Shown here: positions 35,977 to 44,180 of the stretch, piece by piece
Numbering within the stretch: position 1 is the first letter of the stretch
Layout of the letters: each line of letters opens with the position of its first letter
NCBI RefSeq assembly: GCF_013373365.1
Contig: NZ_CP035925.1
Location: 2,418,001-2,482,000 of the forward strand
Source: Lentibacillus sp. CBA3610
GTDB lineage: Bacteria; Bacillota; Bacilli; Bacillales; Amphibacillaceae
Length of the DNA: 64,000 bases
Reading direction: 5' to 3'
The notes under the pieces: model-generated
What the model saw: the letters and a program-made list of their open reading frames with translations, nothing else
What the model was told of the DNA's origin: nothing
The model's database searches: none
Program-made: the position numbers and the translations under genes

Positions 35977-37266
35977 TCAGAATAAATCGGGGTTTAACAT
36001 TTTCGGAACATACATCGCGACTTCAGGGAAAAACGCAACCGCACCTAACACAATTAATATTATTGTCATATAAGGAAGCACCGCCCTGAAAGACCGCTCG
36101 ATTGGCAAATTCCCAATTTTCGATGCCAGGAGCAGACATAGCCCATATGGTGGCGTGACCAACCCCACAGCCAATGTCATAACAACGATCAGTCCTAAAT
36201 GCACCGGGTCCAACCCAAACTGAGCGGCAGTCGGCATAATCACCGGCACAAATAGAATCATCGCCGGAATAGCGTCCATAAATGTACCAATGAATAAGAA
36301 GAATAGAATCGTAATAATGATAAAGATCCACTTTGCATCAATATAATCGGTAAAGAATGCTTGTGCCTGCATGCCCAATTGATAGTAGCCCATAAGCTCA
36401 CCAAGTGCTCCAGCTGCCGCAAGCGCAAACAGCGATAACGAGCTTAATGATAATGTATCAAATAAAACTTTAGGCAAATGCGAAAGCTTTAACGTCTTAT
36501 AAAAGAACATGCTGACCAGCAGGGTATAAACTGCCGCCACAGCAGCTGCCTCAGTCGCCGTAAACACACCGGCTACAATACCGCCAATAATAATGATTGG
36601 TGTTAACAATGCTGGCAGTGATTCAAACAGCAATTTAAAGAATCTGCTTGCTTCAACTCGTTCATAGCGCTGAAAGTCCCGCTTTTTAGCCACAAAATAA
36701 ACAAAAATCATCATCGCAAGGGCGACGAGGATACCGGGGACGATACCCGCCAAAAATAATGCCCCCACTGAGGCATTCGTAATACCTGCAAATATAATCA
36801 TAGGAATACTAGGAGGAATAACGACACCTACTGTTGAAGATGCAGCCGTTACACCAACTGCCGTTTCATCATCATAACCATTTTTTTTCATGCTTGGAAT
36901 CAGAATCTTACCTACACCGGCTGTATCAGCCTGGGAGGCACCAGAAACACCGGCGAACATCATCGAAACCAAAATATTCGCCTGTGCCAGCCCACCGCGG
37001 AGTGATCCGACGATCGCCAGGGCGAACTCGATTAATTTCTCTGAGATTTTTCCCTGGTTCATTAAATTGGCAACTAAAATGAAAAGAGGCACAGCTAACA
37101 GGACAAATGAATTCAGTTCATTCATCATCCGCATTGGCACACTCATTTCAGGGATATACTCAATATTTATAATTCCCAAAAATGCCACAATGCCTATAAC
37201 GAAAGCGATTGGTATGCCAATCAACATTAAAACCAAAAATACACCGACAAGAAGATAGCCAATCAT
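35977..37266 (-). CDS. dctM: TRAP transporter large permease DctM
   Basis: A 429-aa DctM-type subunit with about twelve membrane helices. GVSGASQADTAGVGKILIPS near 110-130, GVVIPPSIPMIIFAGITNAS near 152-171 and LAVGLVTPPYGLCLLLASKI near the end are family hallmarks. It carries Na+-driven uptake with the binding protein and DctQ. It overlaps dctQ by 4 bases. A uronate, keto-sugar acid or related acid is the likely cargo given the KDG kinase and aldolase. Confidence 0.93.
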   Translation of the reverse strand: MIGYLLVGVFLVLMLIGIPIAFVIGIVAFLGIINIEYIPEMSVPMRMMNELNSFVLLAVPLFILVANLMNQGKISEKLIEFALAIVGSLRGGLAQANILVSMMFAGVSGASQADTAGVGKILIPSMKKNGYDDETAVGVTAASSTVGVVIPPSIPMIIFAGITNASVGALFLAGIVPGILVALAMMIFVYFVAKKRDFQRYERVEASRFFKLLFESLPALLTPIIIIGGIVAGVFTATEAAAVAAVYTLLVSMFFYKTLKLSHLPKVLFDTLSLSSLSLFALAAAGALGELMGYYQLGMQAQAFFTDYIDAKWIFIIITILFFLFIGTFMDAIPAMILFVPVIMPTAAQFGLDPVHLGLIVVMTLAVGLVTPPYGLCLLLASKIGNLPIERSFRAVLPYMTIILIVLGAVAFFPEVAMYVPKMLNPDLF

Positions 37267-37748
37267 TCCTGCACCCCTCCTTCATTGAATTTTTTCACAT
37301 GCTGAATCAGATGACCCAGGGAATATATAATCATCGTCCCAGCCATAATCGGAATGGAGATCCACACATATCCCATTTTCATATCCGGTAAGGCATTCCA
37401 GTTATAATCCCAGAATTGGCCAACCACTTGAATGCCAAAATAGAAGATTCCAATATTAAATAAAATAAGGATGGCATCATTGAAAATACTTAATATCGCC
37501 CGCTTTTTCCCTGTTAATTTGTTCATTAAAATATCAAAACTGAAGTGGTCACGGCGATTCACCATGACGGCAGCGCCCATAAAAACAGCCCACACAAATG
37601 AGTAGTTTGCCACTTCTTCCGTCCAGATGACTGAAATCGACAAGTGCCGTGTGACGATTTGAAACAAAACGGCAAAAAAGAATAAAAGCAGAAAGGAAAC
37701 GCCGATGACAATCTGAGTTCTCTCGATGTATTTTATAATTTTATCCAC
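37263..37748 (-). CDS. dctQ: TRAP transporter small permease DctQ
   Basis: A 161-aa four-helix membrane protein. VTRHLSISVIWTEEVANYSF, with the conserved WTEE, and VNRRDHFSFDIL are typical of DctQ. A longer frame opens at 37802, but TAGGAGG serves the GTG at 37748. It bridges DctM in the TRAP complex. Confidence 0.9.
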   Translation of the reverse strand: MDKIIKYIERTQIVIGVSFLLLFFFAVLFQIVTRHLSISVIWTEEVANYSFVWAVFMGAAVMVNRRDHFSFDILMNKLTGKKRAILSIFNDAILILFNIGIFYFGIQVVGQFWDYNWNALPDMKMGYVWISIPIMAGTMIIYSLGHLIQHVKKFNEGGVQE

Positions 37749-37817
37749 GCTAATCCTCCTAACTAAACAGGAGGGACACAACCCTCCTGCCGTGTCCCCC
37801 AAATGTATCCATGCTTC

Positions 37818-38849
37818 TTATTTAGCCTCCCTGATTTTTTCAAGAAGATCGATTACACCAATTTCCTCAGCATATTTGTCCTGAATAGGTTCTGCAATAT
37901 CAATAAACGGCTGGCGGTCAATCTCGTTGATTTCTGCTCCGTCTTCTTTCGCGATTTCTTTATATTCTTCTTCCTGGCTGTACAATGATTCCCATTCTGC
38001 ATCTACAGATTCCTGAGCTGCATTCATAATAATTTCCTGCTGTTCTTCTGTATAATTGTCAAATTCATTTCCATTGATTAATAAGAAACGTGTTGTATAA
38101 TCATGCCCAGTCTCTGTAATATATTTACCGTTTTCAGTTTGATGGTGGTCCTGCTGCACAAAGTAAGGATAAGCGTTTTCAGCTGAATCAACCACATCTT
38201 GCTGCAATCCCTGGTAAAGTTCTCCCCATGATACTGACGTGGGGACAGTCCCTACTTCTTCCCAGAATTCTGAAACAACACCGGATGTTTGGGTACGAAT
38301 TGTCATCCCCTCCAAATCTTCCATCTGTTCAATTGGCTCTTTGCCATAGTAATGCCGTACACCGGCTGTCCAATAGCCCAATAGTTTAAAGTCGTTATTG
38401 GATTCTTCGTTAATAATCTGTGCCATTTCATCGCCGACTTCACCATTCACAACCGTTTCCCAGTGATCATAGCTGTCAAACAGATAAGGGAAAGCAAAAA
38501 GATCGACTTGATCAATACCAGTGGATGTCATGAATCCAGGTGACACGAGGACAACATCAGCAGCACCTGTCTTTAATTTTTCAACCAGCTCTGCTTCCTC
38601 TGTTCCAATCGTTCCAGCATGAACCTCTACTTCAATCTGGCCATCTGATTCGGATTCAGCAGCTTCTTTAAATGCCAGCAAACCATCCTGGTACGGGTTT
38701 TCAGGATCTGTCTGGTTATGGGCAGCAACAATTTTAATTGAATCCTCCCCGCCAGAAGATTCTGATTCACCGCTGCCTCCATCATCGCCGCATGCAGCCA
38801 GAAATCCTACCATTAACAGAACAGCCAGTGATAAAAGATACTTTCTCAT
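37818..38849 (-). CDS. dctP: TRAP substrate-binding lipoprotein DctP
   Basis: A 343-aa solute receptor. The lipoprotein signal ends FLAAC with Cys at 20. The mature chain has VVLVSPGFMTSTGIDQVDLF and GMTIRTQTSGVVSEFWEEVG (about 183-202), containing the Arg that normally binds the ligand carboxylate, then GELYQGLQQDVVDSAENAYP. It delivers an organic acid to DctQM. AAAGGGAG precedes the ATG. It is the fourth gene of the operon. Confidence 0.92.
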   Translation of the reverse strand: MRKYLLSLAVLLMVGFLAACGDDGGSGESESSGGEDSIKIVAAHNQTDPENPYQDGLLAFKEAAESESDGQIEVEVHAGTIGTEEAELVEKLKTGAADVVLVSPGFMTSTGIDQVDLFAFPYLFDSYDHWETVVNGEVGDEMAQIINEESNNDFKLLGYWTAGVRHYYGKEPIEQMEDLEGMTIRTQTSGVVSEFWEEVGTVPTSVSWGELYQGLQQDVVDSAENAYPYFVQQDHHQTENGKYITETGHDYTTRFLLINGNEFDNYTEEQQEIIMNAAQESVDAEWESLYSQEEEYKEIAKEDGAEINEIDRQPFIDIAEPIQDKYAEEIGVIDLLEKIREAK

Positions 38850-38880
38850 GAATAAAACACTCCCTTTTAAATTTTTAAAT

Positions 38881-39510
38881 CTATTGAGTTACCTTATCAG
38901 TAAAAGTCCTTGCTTTCTCTTTTAAATCTTCAAAATCTTTTTCGGAATACAGTTTCCGGGGATCAGCCAAATTACTGCCCACACCAACAGCAACACTTCC
39001 CGCCTCCAAATACGCCTGCATGTTGTCCAGCGTAATACCGCCTGTCACCATTAATGGGATTTGCGGAAGCGGACCATGTATACTTTTTATATATGAAGGC
39101 CCGAACATATTGGCAGGAAATACCTTTACCATGTCTGCCCCATGTTCATAAGCTGTCAGAATTTCAGTAGGTGTTAAAGCGCCGGGTACTGCCAATTTCC
39201 CATAACGTTTGGCCACTTTAATCGTGTCCACATTCAGCGTGGGTGAAACAACAAATTCAGCACCTGCAGAAATCACCTCCTTGGCGGTTTCAGGATCGAG
39301 GATCGTACCGCCTCCAATCATTATGTCATCCCCGAATTCATGACGTACCTTTTCAATGAGTCCTGCGATTCCTTTTGTTTCGGCGGTCAACTCAATCGAA
39401 CGAACCCCGCCCTCCTTCAGAGCCTGAACGACCGGTATTACCGTGTCAGGAGTCGAATGCCGGATGACGGCCACAATGGGATCCCGCCGAAAACTTTCAA
39501 TGGTTAACAT
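38881..39510 (-). CDS. eda: KDPG/4-hydroxy-2-oxoglutarate aldolase
   Basis: A 209-aa class I aldolase. PIVAVIRHSTPDTVIPVVQA at the N-terminus, GGGTILDPETAKEVISAGAE, and the Schiff-base Lys in ADMVKVFPANMFGPSYIK are clear. It cleaves 2-keto-3-deoxy-6-phosphogluconate to pyruvate and glyceraldehyde 3-phosphate. The Arg of E. coli Eda in its TLRT motif is replaced (ELTAET), a variation seen among Gram-positive homologues, so specificity is not fixed by sequence. With kdgK it completes the lower Entner-Doudoroff branch. Confidence 0.9.
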   Translation of the reverse strand: MLTIESFRRDPIVAVIRHSTPDTVIPVVQALKEGGVRSIELTAETKGIAGLIEKVRHEFGDDIMIGGGTILDPETAKEVISAGAEFVVSPTLNVDTIKVAKRYGKLAVPGALTPTEILTAYEHGADMVKVFPANMFGPSYIKSIHGPLPQIPLMVTGGITLDNMQAYLEAGSVAVGVGSNLADPRKLYSEKDFEDLKEKARTFTDKVTQ

Positions 39511-39524
39511 GAAACCTCTCCCTC

Positions 39525-40076
39525 CTATTCCAAATTGGCATGTTTTTTCGTCAATGTGGCTGACTCAACATTGGCATGATGTTCAAGCAAAAAGACAACT
39601 ATACCATCCAGCAGGAGGTGTACAGACTGATCGAACTGACTTCCCAATGTCTGGATTGTATTTCGCTGACCGATAGTTTTCTTGGTGACGGCTGGGACTT
39701 CGATGACAAGATCCCCTGAACGTCCCAGCGATGAATCTGGATTTGTCGTAATTAAGTAAACTGCTGCATCGGCCTCTTTAGCATTACGCACATAATTGAG
39801 AAGCGTCTTTGTTTCACCAGAGCCTGAAATAACGATAAGTAAGTCGCCCTCTGTAATACTTGGGGTAATGGTTTCCCCAACAACGTATACCTGATAGCCA
39901 ATATGCATGAGACGCATTGCGAACATCTTGCCAGCCAGTCCCGATCGCCCTGATCCAGCGATGAAAACACGATCTTTTTCAGCCACATTCCGGGCCAGCT
40001 GTTTGGCTTGGTCAGAATCCACTTTGCCTACAACGTCCGCAACTTCACGTGCGATCGTTTCAATTATTTGCTTCAT
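39525..40076 (-). CDS. hxlB: 6-phospho-3-hexuloisomerase
   Basis: A 183-aa SIS-domain isomerase. VFIAGSGRSGLAGKMFAMRL (about 32-51), VVGETITPSITEGDLLIVIS, GSGETKTLLN and SQFDQSVHLLLDGIVV match HxlB. It interconverts 3-hexulose 6-phosphate and fructose 6-phosphate. It is the first enzyme gene after the LacI regulator, so it is the most promoter-proximal function, with its HxlA partner near the operon end. Confidence 0.88.
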   Translation of the reverse strand: MKQIIETIAREVADVVGKVDSDQAKQLARNVAEKDRVFIAGSGRSGLAGKMFAMRLMHIGYQVYVVGETITPSITEGDLLIVISGSGETKTLLNYVRNAKEADAAVYLITTNPDSSLGRSGDLVIEVPAVTKKTIGQRNTIQTLGSQFDQSVHLLLDGIVVFLLEHHANVESATLTKKHANLE

Positions 40077-40094
40077 AAATTATTGCCTCCTGTC

Positions 40095-41105
40095 TCAACA
40101 CGACGAGCGCTTCATTAAAGTTGGTTCATAATAATAATTGGTTCGCTCCATATGATTACCTTTTATTCGGTTGAGCAGCAGCTCGGCAGCTTCCTTTCCC
40201 ATGTCACTGGTAGGCTGTGCCACCGTTGTCAGCTCAGGATTATAGATCGAAGCGTATGACACATCATCAATTCCGATTACCGCCAGGTCTTCAGGTATCT
40301 TCAACTGATGGTGTTTGACGAACTTAAGGATTTCAGCCAGCACCAGATCATTCCCAGCAAGTATAGCTTCAGGCGGCATCTTCAAACGCATCATTTTTTC
40401 AAGCTCACTATTAATCTTGTCCACTCCCACACTCTTTATATAATCTCCATTAACCTCTAACCCATTTACTGATAAAGCTTCTATAAAGCCATTGACCCTT
40501 TCGATTCTCGGTGTGACGTTATTAGTTGTCGTATTCGTTACAATGCCAAGGTTTGAATAACCTTTTGTTATGAATTCCTCAACCGCCAGTGCTGCCGCTT
40601 TTTTATTATCCAACATAATCGAGCTTACATCGACTTCCGGTACATCTCTATCGATAAAGACGAGTGGATAATCTTCTTCTGTCAATTCCTTGTATAAATT
40701 AATATTTGTACTGGTCGGAAAAACAATAATCCCTTCTATTTGTTTGGCACGAAGCATATCAATATATTTTTTTTCTTTTTTTGGGTCATCCTCCGCATTG
40801 CAGACAATGATGTGAAAATCGGATGCATTACAATAGTCTTCAATTGATTTGACAATTTGGGTGGAAAACTCATGCGAAATATTTGCAACAATAACACCAA
40901 TCGTTGTGGAGGTCTTCTGCTTCAGTGACCGCCCAATCAGATTGGGCTTGTATCCTAATTCATTTATGGATTTGGCAATTCGTTCCTTGGTCTCTTCGCC
41001 CATATACTCATAGCGCTTATTCAGGTATTGGGAGACCGTACTCTTGGATACGCCTGCTTTTTCTGCTACATCAGTTATTGTAATCGTTCTCACTTTTGAC
41101 CCCAT
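40095..41105 (-). CDS. kdgR: LacI-family repressor (KdgR-like)
   Basis: A 336-aa LacI-type regulator. The N-terminal headpiece ITDVAEKAGVSKSTVSQYLN and the hinge region precede a periplasmic-binding-like effector domain ending EAAELLLNRIKGNH. It heads the operon and faces two palindromes just upstream, so autoregulation is likely. Similarity of cassette content to Bacillus kdgRKAT suggests KDG or a derivative as inducer. Symbol given by analogy. Confidence 0.85.
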   Translation of the reverse strand: MGSKVRTITITDVAEKAGVSKSTVSQYLNKRYEYMGEETKERIAKSINELGYKPNLIGRSLKQKTSTTIGVIVANISHEFSTQIVKSIEDYCNASDFHIIVCNAEDDPKKEKKYIDMLRAKQIEGIIVFPTSTNINLYKELTEEDYPLVFIDRDVPEVDVSSIMLDNKKAAALAVEEFITKGYSNLGIVTNTTTNNVTPRIERVNGFIEALSVNGLEVNGDYIKSVGVDKINSELEKMMRLKMPPEAILAGNDLVLAEILKFVKHHQLKIPEDLAVIGIDDVSYASIYNPELTTVAQPTSDMGKEAAELLLNRIKGNHMERTNYYYEPTLMKRSSC

Positions 41106-41130
41106 TGGGTTATCCCTCTCATCTATGTTT

Positions 41131-41157
41131 CTAAATCGATTTAGTAAATCGGTTTAG
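41131..41157. promoter_or_regulatory. Tandem LacI-type operators
   Basis: CTAAATCGATTTAG at 41131-41144 is a perfect 14-bp palindrome with the central CG of LacI-family sites. A second, GTAAATCGGTTTAG, follows at 41144-41157 with two mismatches. They lie 25-50 bases upstream of the regulator start. Confidence 0.8.
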
Positions 41158-41174
41158 TTAAAGTTTATAACAAA

Positions 41175-41189
41175 TGAAAGCGCTTTTCA
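41175..41189. promoter_or_regulatory. cre-like site near LacI operon
   Basis: TGAAAGCGCTTTTCA differs from the strong cre TGAAAGCGCTTTCA by one extra T. It suggests CcpA control of the operon, but the spacing defect lowers confidence. Confidence 0.45.
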
Positions 41190-41394
41190 ATAGTAATTTT
41201 AAAGTTCCTGTAAATTTTTTTCTTACTTCGTGAAATGTAGTCGATTAACCTGGCAAAGGGATATTACAAACACCAACTTACCCGCTCCTAAATTCCACCA
41301 GCAATCTCTCCACTTCCTCCCGCTCTAGTTCTATATCATGTGCTTCTCCTCCTTGATTTGATTCTTGAATATTCACAGTCGGTAAATGTGGTCA

Positions 41395-41452
41395 TGAATC
41401 CGCCGCTCCGTTTAAAAATCTCCTCAAATGTGAACTTATTTTTTGCCATCCT
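41395..41452 (-). pseudogene. Remnant of sigma-70-like gene, 5' end
   Basis: Minus-strand translation gives MAKNKFTFEEIFKRSG, the N-terminus of the sigma-like protein (compare ITFEEIFNQNERR), then frame loss. GGGGGTAAGG precedes the ATG. It lies at the usual distance from inverted-repeat copy 3. Confidence 0.6.
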
Positions 41453-41493
41453 TACCCCCATAATATCCGCCTTAAAGCTTAATAGACTTCTCT

Positions 41494-41611
41494 TCATACC
41501 TATAATCGAAACTTTTAAGGAAATAGGGGCATGAGAATGAAAAATACTTTTTATTTTTTCTGAACGGGAAATGCCACTTTTTCCAAGTTCATTTCGATTG
41601 TAGGGATTAGA
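41494..41611. repeat. Inverted-repeat element, copy 3
   Basis: TATAATCGAAA at the left and TTTCGATTGTAGGGATTAG at the right flank an interior with GGGGCATGAGAATGAAAAAT and ATGCCACTTTTTCC. It is more decayed than copies 2 and 4. Confidence 0.7.
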
Positions 41612-41890
41612 AAGACTATTATAACCGTATTTTAATGGTGTCTATGAAAATACTGGAAAATACTGTTTCGACTACAAGATTCAATTTTTTGCTTTTGGTT
41701 TAGGGAACAAAAACACAAATTAAAAAACCATGATAACATTCAGCTAATAATAGGAACCATAGCAACAGCATCTTCAATCACCCCGCACAGCACCATTTAA
41801 AGACATATTTAAGACATTTTCTTTAATTCAAAAATAATATATAATGAATTTATAAAATTTTTAGACAATATCATTGTTAGGAGGGTTTTG
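41612..41890. other. Upstream region of the Nramp-like operon
   Basis: AT-rich, without credible genes. It must hold the operon promoter; AATATATAATG near 41830 is a possible -10 region but I see no matching -35. Confidence 0.4.
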
Positions 41891-43141
41891 ATGGGAACGC
41901 AATCAGTAAAAGATGATGTCATTGAAAGCGGTAACAAAGGACGTGGTAGCAAAAAAAATATTCTATTCTTTTTAGGTCCAGCATTAATCACATCTGCATT
42001 GGTACTAGGACCTGGAAGTTTAACAACCACTTCCTCAATGGGGGCACTCTTCGGAAATGATCTGGTTTGGGTCATTGTGGGAACAGTCATTTTTATGATG
42101 ATTTATACCGAGATGAGCACCAGAATTGGGCTTGCATCTGACATCAGCTTCATTCAAGTCATCAAACAGAAATGGGGTAAATGGGGTGGCGTCCTTATTG
42201 GTTTAGGAGCTTTCCTGGTAACCTCCTCATTCCAGGCAGGAAACTCGATTGGAATTGGTGTAGCCGCTTCAAATATTCTTGGACTCAGTCCTGGATTTTG
42301 GGTTGGTGTCTTCACAATAATCGGAGCTTCTTTACTATTTGCGAAAGATTTTTACACAGCATTGGAAAAATTGATGATCGGTCTGGTCGCCATGATGTTA
42401 ATTTCCTTTTTAGTTACAGTATTTTTGGCAAAACCATCGATTGGATTAATAGCTGGCGGACTAATTCCATCCATTCCAGATGGTTCCATGGGTTTGATCA
42501 TTGCATTTACTGCTACGTGTTTTTCTATTGTTGGCGCCAGTTATCAATCCTATCTTGTTCAAGAAAAAGGATGGACGAAAGATATGGCAAAGGATGGAAT
42601 GAAAGAATCTTATCTGGGGATCTTCTTATTAGGGTTTATTTCACTGCTTGTTATGCTCACTGCAGCAGCAGTATTAAGACCAGCAGGCATTCAAGTCAAT
42701 TCCATTGAAGACATGGGCCTGGCGCTTGAACCGCTTTATGGATCATGGGCAACAATACTTTTCATGATTGGCTTATTTGGTGCAGCATTTTCGTCCTTAA
42801 TGGGGAATTCAACGATTGGCGGTGCCATGTTATCTGATAGTCTTGGGTTTGGAAGCAAACTCACCGATGTAAAAGTGAAGGTTGCCATTATTGCCGTGAT
42901 GTTTTTCGGTTCAATCATTGCCATTATTTTTGGCGGCGCACCCGTTAATATGATTATTTTTGCACAAGCCATCACCATCATTGCTGTGCCATTTATCGCT
43001 ATCGCATTATTAGTTGTTGCCAATGATAAGAAAATTATGGGTGATTTAAAAAATACATTATTCAAAAACATTATTGCAATCGCTGGGTTAATCGTACTCA
43101 TTTTATTAGCGATTAATAACATCAACAATATTTTTCTATAA
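41891..43141 (+). CDS. Nramp-fold transporter lacking the metal-binding motif
   Basis: A 416-aa membrane protein with eleven or so helices and Nramp-like start FFLGPALITSALVLGPGSLT. In metal-transporting Nramp proteins helix 1 has DPGN and helix 6 has a MPH-type Met. Here those positions read GPGS and a helix-6 stretch TATCFSIVGASYQSYL with no Met-Pro-His. So Mn2+/Fe2+ coordination is unlikely, and an organic solute is plausible. TTG at 41888 opens the frame, but AGGAGGG serves the ATG at 41891. It heads an operon with an epimerase-like protein and a DHDPS-type enzyme, which points to uptake of a sugar acid or similar compound. Confidence 0.8.
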   Translation: MGTQSVKDDVIESGNKGRGSKKNILFFLGPALITSALVLGPGSLTTTSSMGALFGNDLVWVIVGTVIFMMIYTEMSTRIGLASDISFIQVIKQKWGKWGGVLIGLGAFLVTSSFQAGNSIGIGVAASNILGLSPGFWVGVFTIIGASLLFAKDFYTALEKLMIGLVAMMLISFLVTVFLAKPSIGLIAGGLIPSIPDGSMGLIIAFTATCFSIVGASYQSYLVQEKGWTKDMAKDGMKESYLGIFLLGFISLLVMLTAAAVLRPAGIQVNSIEDMGLALEPLYGSWATILFMIGLFGAAFSSLMGNSTIGGAMLSDSLGFGSKLTDVKVKVAIIAVMFFGSIIAIIFGGAPVNMIIFAQAITIIAVPFIAIALLVVANDKKIMGDLKNTLFKNIIAIAGLIVLILLAINNINNIFL

Positions 43142-43162
43142 AATCGACTATGAGGTGATGAC

Positions 43163-44179
43163 ATGCAAACAATAGAAGAATTAAATGAAATCATGACAAA
43201 ACCTTCATCCCGTTTCATACAGGATATCGAAAAAATTCATGGAGATATTATAATTCTAGGTATCGGTGGAAAAATGGGCCCATCGATGGCAAAACTCGCT
43301 AAACGTGCCATCGATGCAGCTAATATAAATAAACGCATCATTGGTGTCTCCCGTTTTTCTTCAGGTAAATTAAAAGAAGAATTAGAATCGTGCGGCATCG
43401 AAACAATTACTGCTGATTTACTAAATGACAATGAGCTACAAGCACTGCCGGAAGCTGAAAATATTATTTTTATGGCTGGCAAGAAATTTGGAACAATGGG
43501 CAATGAGCATCAAACATGGGCCATGAATACGTACCTGCCAGGAAGAGTCGCTGAAAAGTTTTCTCATTCGAATATTGTTGTGTTTTCATCAGGAAATATC
43601 TATCCTTTTGCTGATATCACAAAGGCAGGATGTACAGAGGAAACACCAGTCGATCCAGTTGGAGACTATGCTCAATCGTGTTTAGGGAGAGAGCGTCTAT
43701 TCACATATTTTGCCAAACAAAATCATACACCGGTTTTGCTATTCCGCTTAAATTACGCAATTGATATGCAATATGGTGTTCTATTGGAAATCGCAAAACA
43801 AGTATATCAGGAAAGACCAGTGGATTTAACAACCGGACATGTCAATGTTATTTGGCAAGGCGATGCCAATGAGTATGCCATTCGCTCATTACTTCATTGC
43901 AACACGGACCCTGCCGTTTTAAACATCACAGGGCCAGAAACGATTTCCGTTCGCTGGTTAGCAGAAGAGTTTGGTAAATATTTTGGCAAAGAGGTTTCTT
44001 TTACAAATATAGAGGCACCAAATGCACTCCTTAATAATGCAAGTAAAGCACATCAATTGTTCGGGTACCCAAGTGTGACATTGCGGCAGATGATCGAGTG
44101 GACAGCCAATTGGCTAAGACATGGTGGTGAAATGGTAGACAAACCAACCCACTTCCAAGAAAGACAAGGAGCGTTTTAA
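43163..44179 (+). CDS. NAD-dependent epimerase/dehydratase-like protein
   Basis: A 338-aa extended-SDR protein. IIILGIGGKMGPSMAKLAKR supplies the cofactor loop, FSSGNIYPF a Ser-bearing strand, and DYAQSCLGRERLF aligns with the YxxxK helix, but the Lys position is Cys. The usual proton-relay Lys is therefore missing or moved. A C-terminal substrate part includes NITGPETISVRWLAEEFGKY. RBS GAGGTGATG. It follows the transporter by 20 bp and precedes the DHDPS-type gene by 1 bp. An NAD-using dehydratase or a non-catalytic relative are both possible. Confidence 0.8.
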   Translation: MQTIEELNEIMTKPSSRFIQDIEKIHGDIIILGIGGKMGPSMAKLAKRAIDAANINKRIIGVSRFSSGKLKEELESCGIETITADLLNDNELQALPEAENIIFMAGKKFGTMGNEHQTWAMNTYLPGRVAEKFSHSNIVVFSSGNIYPFADITKAGCTEETPVDPVGDYAQSCLGRERLFTYFAKQNHTPVLLFRLNYAIDMQYGVLLEIAKQVYQERPVDLTTGHVNVIWQGDANEYAIRSLLHCNTDPAVLNITGPETISVRWLAEEFGKYFGKEVSFTNIEAPNALLNNASKAHQLFGYPSVTLRQMIEWTANWLRHGGEMVDKPTHFQERQGAF

Positions 44180-44180
44180 C

